DNA from: Mesorhizobium sp. BR1-1-16
GTDB taxonomy: Bacteria > Pseudomonadota > Alphaproteobacteria > Rhizobiales > Kaistiaceae
NCBI RefSeq assembly: GCF_020165495.1
Contig: NZ_JAIUIE010000001.1
Location: forward strand, 806,001 to 870,000
Reading direction: 5' to 3'
DNA length: 64,000 nucleotides
The position numbers were made by a program, and so were the translations under genes. The notes under the pieces were generated by a model that was not told the DNA's origin, did no database searches, and worked only from the letters and a program-made list of their open reading frames with translations. Positions 27,567 through 37,570 of this stretch are shown piece by piece (position 1 is the stretch's first letter; each line of letters opens with the position of its first letter).

Positions 27567-28775
27567 CTAGAAGGCGTCCTGATGCGCCGAGGCCTTGGCG
27601 ACAGCTTCGCCTTCCGGCTTGGGGCGAACGGGTTTTTTGCCGAGCGAGCCGGCGGTCAGGAAGCTGACGACGACCAGCGGCAGGCCGAGCCCGAAGGCCG
27701 AGCGGATGCCCCAATGCTCGGCGACGAAGCCGAGCAGCGGCGGCCCGAGCAGGAACACGACGAACGCGATCTGCGTCAGCGCGGCGACATTGATCGCCGC
27801 GGGCCGGTCGGTCCGCTGTGCTGCCGCCGAGACCGCAAGCGGGAACAGCGTCCCGGAACCGACGCCAAGCATCGCGAAACCAAGCAGCGACACTGCCGAC
27901 ATCGGCGAGAAGAACACGAGCACGATGCCAACGGCCATGACGACGATCAGCGTGCGTGCCACCGCTGCCGGCGAATGGCGATCGACGAAGCTGTCGGCGA
28001 AGAAGCGGGTCGTTGCCTGGCAGAAGGCAAACACGGCGACCGCGAACGCAGCGAGGAAAGGCCCCGCTTCGAAGACGTTGCGCATATAGATGGCCGACCA
28101 GTCGAGGCTGGCACCCTCCATGAGCATCGCCGACAGCGTCACCGCGACAAGCACGAGGATGGCCCCGGTCGGCCGCGCGAATTTCGGCGTGGCCGTTTGG
28201 CTTGTCTCGCGCTTCGGCGAGGGCTGGTAGCCGCCGAGGAACACCGTGACGCCGAGGATGGAGATCAGCACGACCAGCGCGAGATGTATTTGCACCGGCA
28301 CGCCGAGATGGGCAACAACCCCGCCGAACAGGCCCGCGCTGAAGAAGCCGATGCTCCAGAAGGAATGCGCGCGGTTCATGATCCGCCGCCCGACGAGGAA
28401 CTCGGTGCGGTCGGCCTCGACGTTGAGAATGATCTCGACGCAGCCGAGCAGGACGCCGACCGGGAACAGCAGCAGGAAGAAGGCGAGCGGCGAGGGGGCA
28501 TGACTCGCGATCGCATAGCCGAGCGCGACGAGCGGAATGAGCGGCAGAAGTGCCCGGCGGAAGCCGATGCGCTCCAGAAAAGGTGCGGCAACCGTCAGCG
28601 AGACGAGCGTGCCGAGCGGCGTTCCGATCAGGCTGAGCCCGAGCGCGCCTTCCTGCACGCCCATGGCGGCCTTGATGTCCGGCAGGCGCGGGAAGATGTT
28701 GCCCATGCTGAAAGCGTAGACGGCGAACGCCGCATAAATGCGGTGCTGAGGTCCGAGCGGCAGGCCGAAGCGCAT
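27567..28775 (-). CDS. MFS transporter
   Basis: The 402-residue protein has about 12 hydrophobic helices with a long cytoplasmic loop containing PSPKRETSQTATPK near the middle. The N-terminus includes YAFSMGNIFPRLPDIKAAMG and an acidic/aromatic pattern seen in sugar-related and YbjJ-like MFS proteins. Substrate is not known. ATG at 28775 is chosen because the longer in-frame extension is Pro/Cys-rich and precedes the first helix. It is divergent from a DeoR-type regulator with putative operators between them, suggesting control by that regulator. Confidence 0.85.
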   Translation of the reverse strand: MRFGLPLGPQHRIYAAFAVYAFSMGNIFPRLPDIKAAMGVQEGALGLSLIGTPLGTLVSLTVAAPFLERIGFRRALLPLIPLVALGYAIASHAPSPLAFFLLLFPVGVLLGCVEIILNVEADRTEFLVGRRIMNRAHSFWSIGFFSAGLFGGVVAHLGVPVQIHLALVVLISILGVTVFLGGYQPSPKRETSQTATPKFARPTGAILVLVAVTLSAMLMEGASLDWSAIYMRNVFEAGPFLAAFAVAVFAFCQATTRFFADSFVDRHSPAAVARTLIVVMAVGIVLVFFSPMSAVSLLGFAMLGVGSGTLFPLAVSAAAQRTDRPAAINVAALTQIAFVVFLLGPPLLGFVAEHWGIRSAFGLGLPLVVVSFLTAGSLGKKPVRPKPEGEAVAKASAHQDAF

Positions 28776-28840
28776 CGCTATTCTCGATCGAAGGAGGGCG
28801 GGAGGCGGGCCGAAGCAGCACCCTGGGGGAGGCGAGATAT

Positions 28841-28875
28841 TGCATGCTCCGCCCAATCATGCAAGAACGTGCATG
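28841..28875. promoter_or_regulatory. Putative operator cluster between MFS and DeoR-type genes
   Basis: The TGCATG motif appears at 28841-28846. CATGCA at 28858-28863 and TGCATG at 28870-28875 then form a perfect inverted repeat around 6 nt. The repeat ends one base before the DeoR-type start codon. Position and symmetry suit autoregulation and control of the divergent transporter. Confidence 0.45.
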
Positions 28876-28876
28876 A

Positions 28877-29650
28877 ATGGGTGTAAACATTCATATCCTC
28901 GCTGAGGAACGCTACCGGGTTATCCGTGACCTGCTGACGACGCATGGGCAGGTTCTGGCGAACGACCTCGTGGCGCGCTTTGGCGTTTCCGAAGACACCG
29001 TCCGTCGCGACCTGCGCGAACTGGCACGGGCCGGGGCGTGCCGCCGTGTCTATGGCGGCGCTGTGGCCGCCGCTCCCGATCTTGGCCCGGTCGGCGTCCG
29101 TGCCACCATCGCGCCCGCGGTCAAGGCGCGGCTGGCTGCTGAAGCGGTCAAGCTTCTGGTGCCGGGCCAGTTCGTCTTCATAGACGCAGGCTCGACCAAC
29201 ATCGCTATTGCACGCGCGCTGCCGCCGGGCATGGAACTGACGGTCGCCACGAATGCGCTCGGCGTCGCCAGCGTTCTCGCCGATAATCCCGATGTGAAGC
29301 TGATCGTTCTTGGTGGCGCGTTCGAGGCCTCGACAGGCGCCTGTCTCGGCGCCGACACCGTGCGGGCCATTGATGGGCTCAGCGGCGACCTGACATTTCT
29401 CGGCGCCTGCGCGCTCGACGCGTCAGCGGGCGTGACGGCCTTCGATCCTGATGACGCCGAGGCAAAGCGGGCGATGGTCCGCAACAGCCGAAGCGTTGCC
29501 GTGGCCGCGATCGCCGACAAGCTGGCGACGGCCGCGCCCTATCGCGTCGCGCCGATGACGGCGGTGGCCCATCTCGTCACGGAAGCGTCTGTACCAGATA
29601 CGATGACGGCCGAGATCGAGGCGCGCGGCGCGATCGTTCATCGCGCTTGA
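28877..29650 (+). CDS. DeoR-family transcriptional regulator
   Basis: The 257-residue product has an N-terminal winged helix with ERYRVIRDLL, LVARFGVSEDTVRRDLRELA and GGAV typical of DeoR regulators, then a DeoRC sugar-phosphate-sensing domain (about residues 75-235). That domain contains DAGSTNIAIARALP and VVLGG/GADTVRAI-like segments. Members usually repress sugar-use genes and release DNA on binding a phosphosugar. Its divergent partner is an MFS transporter. The ATG is almost contiguous with a candidate operator and lacks a clear ribosome binding site, so a slightly downstream start is possible. Confidence 0.88.
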   Translation: MGVNIHILAEERYRVIRDLLTTHGQVLANDLVARFGVSEDTVRRDLRELARAGACRRVYGGAVAAAPDLGPVGVRATIAPAVKARLAAEAVKLLVPGQFVFIDAGSTNIAIARALPPGMELTVATNALGVASVLADNPDVKLIVLGGAFEASTGACLGADTVRAIDGLSGDLTFLGACALDASAGVTAFDPDDAEAKRAMVRNSRSVAVAAIADKLATAAPYRVAPMTAVAHLVTEASVPDTMTAEIEARGAIVHRA

Positions 29651-29660
29651 GCGCAACAGA

Positions 29661-29999
29661 TCAGATGGCGAAACTGGTGCCGCAGCCGCACGAGGACGTG
29701 GCGAGTGGGTTCTTGATCTGGAACGATTGGCCGATCAGGTCGTCGGCAAAGTCGATCTCCGAACCTTCCATGAAGGGGATCGAGACCGAATCGATCAGCA
29801 CAGTCGCGCCGTTCTTCTCGAGGACGAGATCATCGGGATTGCGCGCCGTATCGAGATCGAAGCCGTACTGGAAGCCGGAACAGCCGCCACCCGAAACGCT
29901 GATGCGCAGCGCCGTGCCCCCCGCTTCCTTGGACAGGATACGGGCGATGCGCTTGGCGGCCCGGTCGGAAAGCGTGATGTCGAGCGTTGCAGTCGTCAT
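29661..29999 (-). CDS. erpA: A-type iron-sulfur carrier (HesB/ErpA)
   Basis: The 112-residue product contains the three conserved cysteines of A-type carriers, in SVSGGGCSGFQYGFDL and the C-terminal SSCGCGTSFAI. It also has IDFADDLIGQSFQIKNP. A-type carriers deliver [Fe-S] clusters to target proteins in the cytoplasm. The ErpA name follows its usual label in rhizobia upstream of the dNTPase gene; IscA-like naming is also possible. It starts at ATG 29999 and is divergent from dgt. Confidence 0.92.
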   Translation of the reverse strand: MTTATLDITLSDRAAKRIARILSKEAGGTALRISVSGGGCSGFQYGFDLDTARNPDDLVLEKNGATVLIDSVSIPFMEGSEIDFADDLIGQSFQIKNPLATSSCGCGTSFAI

Positions 30000-30098
30000 G
30001 AGGTTGTTCCGTTGCCGGCCTACCTTTGGCAGGCCCTTCGCGATAGTTAAGAACGCGATCGGCAGTGTCAATGCGCCGAATGGAAGGGTGGCGACAGC

Positions 30099-31310
30099 GT
30101 GGAGCGGGAATTCGACGGATTGATCGGATTCGGCGGGTCGGACCGGGCGCCTTTTGCCGCCGATCCCGAGGCAAGCCGTGGCCGCCTCCACCGCGAGCCG
30201 GCGAGCCCGACGCGGACGCCGTTTCAGCGCGACCGTGACCGCATCATCCATTCGACGGCCTTTCGCCGTCTGAACAACAAGACACAGGTCTTCCTGTTTG
30301 ACGAAGGCGACCATTTTCGCACTCGCCTGACTCATACGATCGAGGTGGCGCAAATCGCGCGTGCGCTGGCGAGGGCATTGCGCCTCGATGAAGACCTCGC
30401 CGAAGCTGTGGCTCTCTCGCATGATCTCGGCCACACGCCCTTCGGCCATGCCGGCGAACGGGCGCTTGATCGCGTCATGACGCCTTATGGCGGCTTCGAT
30501 CACAATGCGCAGAGCCTGCGCGTCGTCACCAGGCTCGAACGCCGCTATCCGGATTTCGACGGCCTCAACCTCGCCTTCGAGACGCTGGAAGGGCTCGTCA
30601 AGCATAACGGCCCGCTGCTGGCGCCGGGTGCCGATCCGGCGACGCTCCCCGCTGCCATCCGGGCCTATTCCGCCGAGCAGGATCTCGAGCTTTCCACCTT
30701 CGCCTCCGCCGAGGCGCAGGCGGCGGCGATTGCCGACGACATCGCCTATGATGCGCACGACATCGATGATGGCCTTCGCGCCGGGCTTCTCAGCATCGAA
30801 GGGCTGCGCGAAGTCCCGTTTCTCGCGAAGATCATGGCGGATATCGAGCGTGCGCATCCAGGCGTTGCCGGGCCAAGGCTGATCAACGAGATCGTCCGAC
30901 GGGTCATCACGCGCATGATCGAGGACGTCATCGGCGAGTCGCTGCGCCGGATCGAGGCTGCAGAGCCCGCGTCGATCGCCGATATTCGCCGCCTCGGCCG
31001 GCCACTCGTCGGATTCTCGCCGGAAATGGCCGCTGCCGATCGCGCTGTGAAGGCTCATCTGAAGCATCGTGTCTATCGCCACGAGCGGGTGATGGCGGTC
31101 ATGCGTTCGGCCGAGCATGTCGTCGAGCGGCTGTTTGAGCGTTATTTGGGCGACGAAGCCGCTCTTCCGGACGAGTGGCGGCCATCGTCAGATGATGCCG
31201 ATCCAGTCCGCCGCGCGCGCCGGATCGCCGACTTTCTGGCCGGCATGACGGATCGCTATGCGCTCCGCGAACATAAGCGCCTGTTTGACGCATGGCCCGA
31301 TTTGGGCTAG
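30099..31310 (+). CDS. dgt: dGTPase-like HD-domain triphosphohydrolase
   Basis: The 403-residue product has the dGTPase signatures: [24 protein letters not shown], shown here as [15 protein letters not shown], then [13 protein letters not shown], and [15 protein letters not shown] with the metal-binding HD pair. Type-2 dNTPases cleave dNTPs to deoxynucleosides and triphosphate. The start is GTG at 30099. It lies 44 bp before argS; dgt-argS is a conserved rhizobial pair. Confidence 0.92.
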   Translation: MEREFDGLIGFGGSDRAPFAADPEASRGRLHREPASPTRTPFQRDRDRIIHSTAFRRLNNKTQVFLFDEGDHFRTRLTHTIEVAQIARALARALRLDEDLAEAVALSHDLGHTPFGHAGERALDRVMTPYGGFDHNAQSLRVVTRLERRYPDFDGLNLAFETLEGLVKHNGPLLAPGADPATLPAAIRAYSAEQDLELSTFASAEAQAAAIADDIAYDAHDIDDGLRAGLLSIEGLREVPFLAKIMADIERAHPGVAGPRLINEIVRRVITRMIEDVIGESLRRIEAAEPASIADIRRLGRPLVGFSPEMAAADRAVKAHLKHRVYRHERVMAVMRSAEHVVERLFERYLGDEAALPDEWRPSSDDADPVRRARRIADFLAGMTDRYALREHKRLFDAWPDLG

Positions 31311-31354
31311 GCGCCAGCATCCCGTAGAGCCTCGCCGAAAGCGTCCGCCCGATC

Positions 31355-33109
31355 ATGAATATTTTCCGCGACTTCACCGCGCGCGTCACATCGGCCGTCG
31401 AGGTCATCCTCGCCGCCGGAGGCCATGCGGGCACGGATCTTCAGCGCGTTGTCGTCGAGCCGCCGCGCGATGCTGCTCACGGCGATCTGGCGACCAACGC
31501 CGCCATGGTCCTGGCAAAGCCGCTCGGGCTGAAGCCACGGGATCTCGCCGAGGCCATCGCCGGTCGGCTGCGCGACGACGGGGACGTCGCCTCGGCGGAT
31601 GTCGCTGGCCCTGGCTTCATCAACATCACGCTTTCGGAAGGCTATCGCGCCGAGGCGCTGCGGGCGGCGATCCTCGCCGGCGCCGCCTATGGCCGCAGCA
31701 CGATCGGCAGCGGCACCAGCGTCAATGTCGAATATGTCTCGGCCAATCCGACCGGCCCGATGCATGTCGGCCATTGCCGTGGCGCGGTGGTGGGCGATGC
31801 GCTTGCCAACCTGCTCGCCGCCGCCGGCTACGGCGTCACCAAGGAATATTATATCAATGACGCCGGCGGCCAGGTCGATGTCCTCGCCCGCTCGGCCTTC
31901 CTGCGCTATCGCGAAGCGCTGGGCGAGACGATCACCATTCCCGAGGGACTTTATCCGGGCGACTATCTGAAGCCGGTCGGCGCGGTGCTGGTCGAGCGCT
32001 TTGGCGATGCGCTCCTGGCGCAAACTGAGGCGGAGTGGCTGCCTGTGGTCCGGCAGACCGCGATCGACATGATGATGGCGATGATCCGCGACGATCTCGC
32101 GCTTCTCAATGTCCATCACGACGTGTTCTTCTCGGAAGCCTCGCTCGCCGGGAGCAATGGCGGCAAGATCAAGTCCACCATCGATGACCTGACGGAGCGC
32201 GGCTTCGTCTATAGCGGTACGCTGCCGCCGCCGAAGGGCCAGCTTCCCGACGATTGGGAAGATCGCGAACAGCTCCTGTTCCGCGCGACCGATGTCGGCG
32301 ACGACATCGACCGGCCGCTGGTCAAGTCCGATGGCAGCTACACCTATTTCGCCGGCGATGTCGCCTACATGAAGGACAAGGTCGATCGGGGCTTCAAGCG
32401 CCTGATCTATGTCCTTGGCGCCGACCATGGCGGTTATGTGAAGCGTCTTCAGGCACTTGGCCGGGCTCTTTCAAACGGGACTGTCAGCGTCGAGGTGCTG
32501 CTCTGCCAGTTGGTGAAGCTGTTCCGGGCCGGCGAGCCGGTGCGCATGTCGAAGCGCTCTGGCGATTTCGTGACGCTGCGAGACGTCGTCGAAGAGGTCG
32601 GCCGCGACGCGGTGCGATTCATGATGCTCTACCGCAAGAGCGATGCGCCGCTCGATTTCGACTTCCAGAAGGTCACCGAGCAGTCGAAGGACAATCCGGT
32701 CTTCTACGTTCAGTATGGCCACGCCCGCGCTGCATCGATCTTGCGGAACGCTGCGATCGAGGTTCCGGACATCGACCTTTCAGCGCAAAGCCTTGCCGGG
32801 GCTGACCTTTCGATCCTTCAGGATCAGGGCGAGATCAGCCTGCAGCGGCGGCTCGCCGAATTTCCGCGCCTCATCGAGGGCGCCGCGGAGTCGCACGAGC
32901 CCCACCGCGTCGCTTTCTTCCTCTACGAGCTTGCCGCCGAGTTCCACCAACAGTGGAACCGAGGCAAGGATCTGCCGCAATTACGCTTTATTAACGCTGA
33001 TGAGCCAGCATCGACCATGGCTCGGCTTGCCCTTGTTCATGCCATAAAGCAGGTGCTGTCATCCGGGCTCGATGTGCTTGGCGTGAGCGCGCCCGACGAG
33101 ATGCGCTGA
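31355..33109 (+). CDS. argS: Arginyl-tRNA synthetase
   Basis: ArgRS attaches arginine to tRNA(Arg). The 584-residue class I enzyme has an N-terminal tRNA D-loop-recognition domain and [15 protein letters not shown], with HVGH at residues 137-140 serving as the HIGH motif. It also has the KMSKS-like [11 protein letters not shown] and a C-terminal anticodon-binding helical domain ending in [11 protein letters not shown]. Length and motifs are complete. A small hairpin follows before the SPOR gene. Confidence 0.96.
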   Translation: MNIFRDFTARVTSAVEVILAAGGHAGTDLQRVVVEPPRDAAHGDLATNAAMVLAKPLGLKPRDLAEAIAGRLRDDGDVASADVAGPGFINITLSEGYRAEALRAAILAGAAYGRSTIGSGTSVNVEYVSANPTGPMHVGHCRGAVVGDALANLLAAAGYGVTKEYYINDAGGQVDVLARSAFLRYREALGETITIPEGLYPGDYLKPVGAVLVERFGDALLAQTEAEWLPVVRQTAIDMMMAMIRDDLALLNVHHDVFFSEASLAGSNGGKIKSTIDDLTERGFVYSGTLPPPKGQLPDDWEDREQLLFRATDVGDDIDRPLVKSDGSYTYFAGDVAYMKDKVDRGFKRLIYVLGADHGGYVKRLQALGRALSNGTVSVEVLLCQLVKLFRAGEPVRMSKRSGDFVTLRDVVEEVGRDAVRFMMLYRKSDAPLDFDFQKVTEQSKDNPVFYVQYGHARAASILRNAAIEVPDIDLSAQSLAGADLSILQDQGEISLQRRLAEFPRLIEGAAESHEPHRVAFFLYELAAEFHQQWNRGKDLPQLRFINADEPASTMARLALVHAIKQVLSSGLDVLGVSAPDEMR

Positions 33110-33134
33110 GCATTTCATCGCGAGCGTTATTTCG

Positions 33135-33152
33135 GCCCGCTTGAGAGCGGGC
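33135..33152 (+). terminator. Small hairpin between argS and the SPOR gene
   Basis: GCCCGCT (33135-33141) and AGCGGGC (33146-33152) form a perfect 7-bp stem with a TGAG loop. No U tract follows, so it may attenuate or stabilise rather than fully end argS transcription. Confidence 0.35.
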
Positions 33153-33171
33153 AGGCGGAGAGTGTAACGCG

Positions 33172-34851
33172 ATGGCAGATCGCTTTGACAAGTCTTTTGC
33201 GCGCCGTCCGGCGGGCGAGGTTCCGCGTCGTGATGACACGGCCGACCTTCCCGAGGACGATCCGCTGGTAGAATTGGCCCGCATCGTTTCGGGCAATGAG
33301 AGCTTCGACCAGATCCTCGGCTCGCGTTATCAGCCGCAGGAGGCACCCCTCCGGGCGGCACCCCGTTCTGCGCAGCCGCCGCGCGATACCTCGTTCGACC
33401 TTGAGGCTGAGCTGCTGAACGACCTGCATTCCTCGTTCGACCCTGGTGCACGATCGGCGCCGGCCCCGCGTGCGCCAGAGCCGCGGGCCGCTGAACCGAG
33501 GATGTCCCAGCCGCGCGCGCCGGAGCCGGTCCGGGTGCCGCCACGCGCTGCTCCTGAGGCGCCGCGCGTCGACGATTTCGATCATATGGCTGTTCGCCCT
33601 GGCGCGCCCATTGCGCCGCCACGCGCTGCGATGCCGGCATCACCTGCGCCCGACCCCTATGTCGCCTCGCCGGATTTCGGTCGCGGCCGTGTTCCGGAAT
33701 CCGTGCAGCGTCGCCCTGTCGCGCCGCCGGCCCCTCCAGTTCCGCCGGCTCGCGATGACGATGATTACGGCGACGAATACATCGACGACGACGATCTGCG
33801 CGCCGATTACGATGGCGGCGACGACGGCTATTTCGATGATCCAGATTTCGAGCCCGAGCCCCCGCGCCGTTCGCGCAAGATGCTCATAACCGCCGGCGTG
33901 GTTCTCGCTGTGCTGGTCGCCGGCGGCCTCGGCGCCCTGGCGCTGAAAGGGCGGTCTTCGGTCAGTGGCGGCGGCACGCCGCAGGTGATTGCGGCGGACC
34001 AGAGCCCCACCAAGGTCGAGCCCGCCGTTCAGCCGACGCAGAACCAGGATACGCAGCAGAACAAGCTGATCTACGACCGCGTCGATCCCGACAAGTCGTC
34101 GCCGGACCAGCTGCAGATTCCTGATGATGGCACCGCGGATGCGACCGCGCAGTCGAACGAGAGCCAGGCGAGCCGCGAGATTTCGCGCATCATCCTGCCG
34201 GGTGGGCCAGGCGACCAGTCGACGAGCCCGGCCGTTCCGGGGGGCGACAATACAGCCGACACCGGCGACGATGCCGGCCCGCGCAAGGTTCGCACTGTTG
34301 TCGTGAAGCCGGACGGCACCATCGTTTCCAGCGAAGCCACGCCGCGTGGCGGCGCGCCGGCGTCAACCGATGTCGCCAGCGCCAATCCGCCCGCCGCGAC
34401 CGCCATGCAGACGCCGACAGCGAGCAGCCTCGACACCCCGCCTGCTGTCGCAGACGACACCCCGCCCGCTGCGGCCACTGCCAAGGACACCTCGCAGCTT
34501 TCGGCTCCCGCCCCCGCAGAGCCCGAGGTTGCTGCTGCACCGACGCCGGTTCCGGCAACGCCCGAGCCTCAGCCTGCGGCGCCGGCTGCAACGCCTTCGA
34601 GCGGCGGTTTCGTGGTCCAGGTCTCCTCGCAGCGCACGGAGGCTGCCGCGCAGACGGCCTACAAGAACCTGCAGCGGAAGTTCCCGAGCCTGATGGGCGA
34701 CCGCCCGCTGGATATCGCCAAGGCCGATCTCGGCGCCAAGGGCATTTATTACCGCGCCCGCGTCGGCCCGATGGCGACACGCGACGAAGCCGTCAATTTC
34801 TGCGAGCAACTGCGCGCGGCCGGCGGGACCTGTATCGTCCAGAAGAACTGA
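33172..34851 (+). CDS. SPOR-domain inner-membrane protein
   Basis: The 559-residue protein has a long cytoplasmic region rich in Pro, Ala and acidic residues. One transmembrane helix follows near residues 240-262 (MLITAGVVLAVLVAGGLG), then a low-complexity periplasmic linker. A C-terminal SPOR domain (about 480-558) begins FVVQVSSQRTEAAAQTAY and ends with AAGGTCIVQ. SPOR domains bind denuded glycan strands at division septa. The architecture is like FtsN, but no FtsN-specific motif is seen and the protein lacks an assigned role. It lies between argS and nagZ, near other peptidoglycan genes. Confidence 0.85.
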   Translation: MADRFDKSFARRPAGEVPRRDDTADLPEDDPLVELARIVSGNESFDQILGSRYQPQEAPLRAAPRSAQPPRDTSFDLEAELLNDLHSSFDPGARSAPAPRAPEPRAAEPRMSQPRAPEPVRVPPRAAPEAPRVDDFDHMAVRPGAPIAPPRAAMPASPAPDPYVASPDFGRGRVPESVQRRPVAPPAPPVPPARDDDDYGDEYIDDDDLRADYDGGDDGYFDDPDFEPEPPRRSRKMLITAGVVLAVLVAGGLGALALKGRSSVSGGGTPQVIAADQSPTKVEPAVQPTQNQDTQQNKLIYDRVDPDKSSPDQLQIPDDGTADATAQSNESQASREISRIILPGGPGDQSTSPAVPGGDNTADTGDDAGPRKVRTVVVKPDGTIVSSEATPRGGAPASTDVASANPPAATAMQTPTASSLDTPPAVADDTPPAAATAKDTSQLSAPAPAEPEVAAAPTPVPATPEPQPAAPAATPSSGGFVVQVSSQRTEAAAQTAYKNLQRKFPSLMGDRPLDIAKADLGAKGIYYRARVGPMATRDEAVNFCEQLRAAGGTCIVQKN

Positions 34852-34862
34852 TCATCTCTTGT

Positions 34863-34913
34863 CCGGCCGCCTCAGCCGTCCGTTGCGGACAGCGGGCGGC
34901 CGGTCTTGCTTTC
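34863..34913 (+). terminator. Nested hairpin terminator after the SPOR gene
   Basis: CCGGCCGCC (34863-34871) pairs with GGCGGCCGG (34895-34903). Inside it GTCCG (34878-34882) pairs with CGGAC (34886-34890). A T-rich TCTTGCTTTC follows, so intrinsic termination on the plus strand is plausible. Confidence 0.6.
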
Positions 34914-34996
34914 GGCCGCCGAAGCGCGGAACGCTAAGGAACTGGGACGCTCCGCCGAATCGCGGACCGTCGAGCGCATGAGCGAGCATCGCCAGA

Positions 34997-36031
34997 ATGA
35001 CAGCCAAGGCCTTCATCTCCGGCTGCGCCGGGACTGCTCTCACTGCCGACGAGATCGCCTTTTTCCGGGAGGCGAGGCCTTGGGGCCTCATTCTCTTCAA
35101 GCGCAATATCGGCACACCGGAAGACGTCTGCGATCTCGTCGCAACCTTTCGCGAGGTTCTGGGCGATCCCGAGCGGCCTGTGCTCATCGATCAGGAAGGC
35201 GGACGGGTCCAGCGCATCGCGCCGCCTTTGTGGAAGAGCCGCCCGGCCGTGCGTTTCGCCGGAACGCTCTACGCAAATGATGAGGCTGCCGGGCGTCGCA
35301 TGGCCTGGCTGCAGGGTCGGCTGATCGCGGCGGATCTCGCCGATCTCGGCATCACGGTCGATTGCCTGCCGGTGCTCGATGTCGCAACCGCCGAGACCCA
35401 TCCCGCGATCGGCGATCGTTCTTACGGCCACGACCCCGACATGGTCGCCATCCTGGGCGCGGCGACCGCCGAGGGCCTTTTGGCCGGTGGCGTCCTGCCG
35501 GTCATGAAGCATATGCCCGGCCATGGCCGCGCGGTGATCGACAGCCACCACGCCCTGCCGGAAGTCTCCGCCAGCCTCTCCACCTTGCAGAAGACCGACT
35601 TCGCGCCATTCCGGGCGCTGGCCGCGCTGCCGATGGCGATGACCGCTCATATCGTGTTCAAGGCGATCGATCCCGACCAACCGGCGACGACGTCGAGCAG
35701 CGTGATCGAGACGATCATTCGCGGGCAGATTGGCTTTGATGGACTCTTGATGAGCGATGATCTCTCGATGAAGGCCCTCGGCGGCGATGTCGGCGAACGC
35801 GCCGCGCGGGTCATCGGTGCCGGCTGCGATATCGTGCTCCACTGCAATGGAGACATGGCTGAGATGCGCGCCGTCGCTGCCAGCGTGCCGATGCTCGAAG
35901 GCCGCGCGGCCGAACGCGCCGCCGCCGCTCTTGCCCACCGGACTGCCGCGCATCCGTTCGACCGCGAGGCGGCAGAGGCCGAATTCATGATCCTCGCCGA
36001 GCGGTCGGGCTTGCCGCCGGCCGTCAGCTGA
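34997..36031 (+). CDS. nagZ: Beta-N-acetylhexosaminidase NagZ
   Basis: NagZ removes GlcNAc from anhydro-muropeptides during cell-wall recycling in the cytoplasm. The 344-residue GH3 protein has LIDQEGGRVQRI (substrate binding), PVMKHMPGHGRAVIDSHH with the catalytic His-Asp loop, and the nucleophile region GLLMSDDLSMKAL (about residues 249-261). No signal peptide is present. It overlaps no neighbour and lies 8 bp before scpA. Together with slt it forms part of the wall-recycling route. Confidence 0.94.
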   Translation: MTAKAFISGCAGTALTADEIAFFREARPWGLILFKRNIGTPEDVCDLVATFREVLGDPERPVLIDQEGGRVQRIAPPLWKSRPAVRFAGTLYANDEAAGRRMAWLQGRLIAADLADLGITVDCLPVLDVATAETHPAIGDRSYGHDPDMVAILGAATAEGLLAGGVLPVMKHMPGHGRAVIDSHHALPEVSASLSTLQKTDFAPFRALAALPMAMTAHIVFKAIDPDQPATTSSSVIETIIRGQIGFDGLLMSDDLSMKALGGDVGERAARVIGAGCDIVLHCNGDMAEMRAVAASVPMLEGRAAERAAAALAHRTAAHPFDREAAEAEFMILAERSGLPPAVS

Positions 36032-36039
36032 GGCGCCCG

Positions 36040-36858
36040 ATGGCGGAAGCCGCGCGCGGCGAGGGCAGCGGACCGGAAACCTGGGAACGTCCAGACAGGC
36101 CGAAGGCGGACGCCGACGCACCGCTCGTCGTGGACGTCGACGGTTTCGAGGGGCCGCTTGATCTGTTGCTGGCGCTGGCCCGCAACCAGAAGGTCGATCT
36201 CGCGCGCATTTCCATTCTGGCGCTGGCCGATCAGTATCTCGCTTATATCGAGGAGCTCAGAAAGCTGCGGCTTGAGCTTGCGGCCGATTATCTCGTGATG
36301 GCGGCGTGGCTGGCCTTCCTCAAATCGAAGCTTCTTCTGCCCGAACCGCAGGCGGGCGACGAGCCGAGCGGGCAGGAGCTGGCGGCGGCGCTCGCCTTTC
36401 GCCTGCAGCGTCTCGAGGCGATGCGCGATGCGGCGGCGCGGCTTGTCAACCGCGACCGCGCCGGCCGCGACGTCTTCCCGCGCGGCGCGCCGGAACCGGT
36501 CGAGCTCCTGCGCCGAAGTCGTTACTCCGCCTCGCTTTTCGAACTTCTTTCCGCTTATGCCGCACAGCGTCAGCGGCAGATGGTTTCGATCGTCCATGTG
36601 CGCCGCCGCCAGGTCTGGTCCTTGGCCGAAGGACGTGAACTGCTCGAGCGGATGATCGGTTCGATCGCCGAATGGACGCCGATGGAGGTCTTCCTGTCAC
36701 CCTATCTCGTCTCGCCGGAGATCAGGCCGAGCGTGCGGGCCAGTGCCTTCGGCGCCAGCCTCGAACTGGTGCGGGAAGGCAAGCTGGCACTGCGCCAGGA
36801 TGGCGCGTTCGCGCCGATCCTGCTCCGCGATGCCGCAGCGAGGGACGATGATGGCTGA
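36040..36858 (+). CDS. scpA: Segregation and condensation protein A
   Basis: ScpA is the kleisin subunit that links SMC heads in the bacterial condensin. The 272-residue product has the family N-terminal helix region VDGFEGPLDLLLALARNQKVDL, shown here as FEGPLDLLLALA and YLVMAAWLAFLKSKLLLP, and a C-terminal winged helix. It overlaps scpB by 11 bases. The smc gene itself is not in the window. Confidence 0.93.
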   Translation: MAEAARGEGSGPETWERPDRPKADADAPLVVDVDGFEGPLDLLLALARNQKVDLARISILALADQYLAYIEELRKLRLELAADYLVMAAWLAFLKSKLLLPEPQAGDEPSGQELAAALAFRLQRLEAMRDAAARLVNRDRAGRDVFPRGAPEPVELLRRSRYSASLFELLSAYAAQRQRQMVSIVHVRRRQVWSLAEGRELLERMIGSIAEWTPMEVFLSPYLVSPEIRPSVRASAFGASLELVREGKLALRQDGAFAPILLRDAAARDDDG

Positions 36859-37522
36859 GCCCACCGCGATCACGTCGCTTGCCCCCGAAGCGCAGCGCAT
36901 GGCGCTCCGCATGGTCGAGGCGATTCTCTTCGCGAGCGCCGAGCCGCTTTCCGCCGACGAGATCGCCTCGCGGCTGCCTGATGGCAGCGATGTCGCGAGC
37001 CTCCTGCGCGAGTTGCAGCACGCCTATTCCGGACGTGGCGTGACTCTCGTGAAAGTGGCGGGCAAATGGATGTTTCGGACGGCGGATGATCTCGCCTTCC
37101 TGTTGCGGCGTGAGCAGGACGAGCCGAAAAAGCTCTCGCGCGCGGCGCTGGAAACGCTGGCGATCATCGCCTATCACCAGCCGGTGACGCGGGCCGAAAT
37201 CGAGGAAATCCGCGGCGTCTCTACATCCAAGGGCACGCTCGACGTCCTCCTGGAAACGGGGTGGCTGCGCATGCGCGGTCGCCGCAAGACGCCTGGGCGG
37301 CCGATTACCTATGGCACGACCGAAGACTTCCTGATCCATTTCGGCCTCGAATCGGTCGGCGATCTGCCTGGTCTCGAGGAATTGCGTGGTGCGGGCCTGC
37401 TCGATGGCCGCATTCCGCCGGGCTTCTCCGTTCCCGAGCCGCGTGACGCGCCCGATCTGACCGAAGACGAGGACCCGCTCGACCCGGAGGATCTCCTGCC
37501 CTCGGCGCTTCGAGAGGATTGA
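36848..37522 (+). CDS. scpB: Segregation and condensation protein B
   Basis: ScpB dimerises through winged-helix domains and binds ScpA. The 224-residue product has MVEAILFASAEPLSADEIA, VTLVKVAGKWMFRT, LSRAALETLAIIAYHQPVTRAEIE, read here as ETLAIIAYHQPVTRAE, and RPITYGTTEDFLIHFGL. The C-terminal tail is acidic. ATG is at 36848, with a second ATG at 36851. The 11-bp overlap with scpA indicates coupled expression. Confidence 0.93.
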   Translation: MMAEPTAITSLAPEAQRMALRMVEAILFASAEPLSADEIASRLPDGSDVASLLRELQHAYSGRGVTLVKVAGKWMFRTADDLAFLLRREQDEPKKLSRAALETLAIIAYHQPVTRAEIEEIRGVSTSKGTLDVLLETGWLRMRGRRKTPGRPITYGTTEDFLIHFGLESVGDLPGLEELRGAGLLDGRIPPGFSVPEPRDAPDLTEDEDPLDPEDLLPSALRED

Positions 37523-37570
37523 GCCCCTCAATCCTGTCGACCTCGGCGTTCCTTCAGGCTAAACCGCAGC

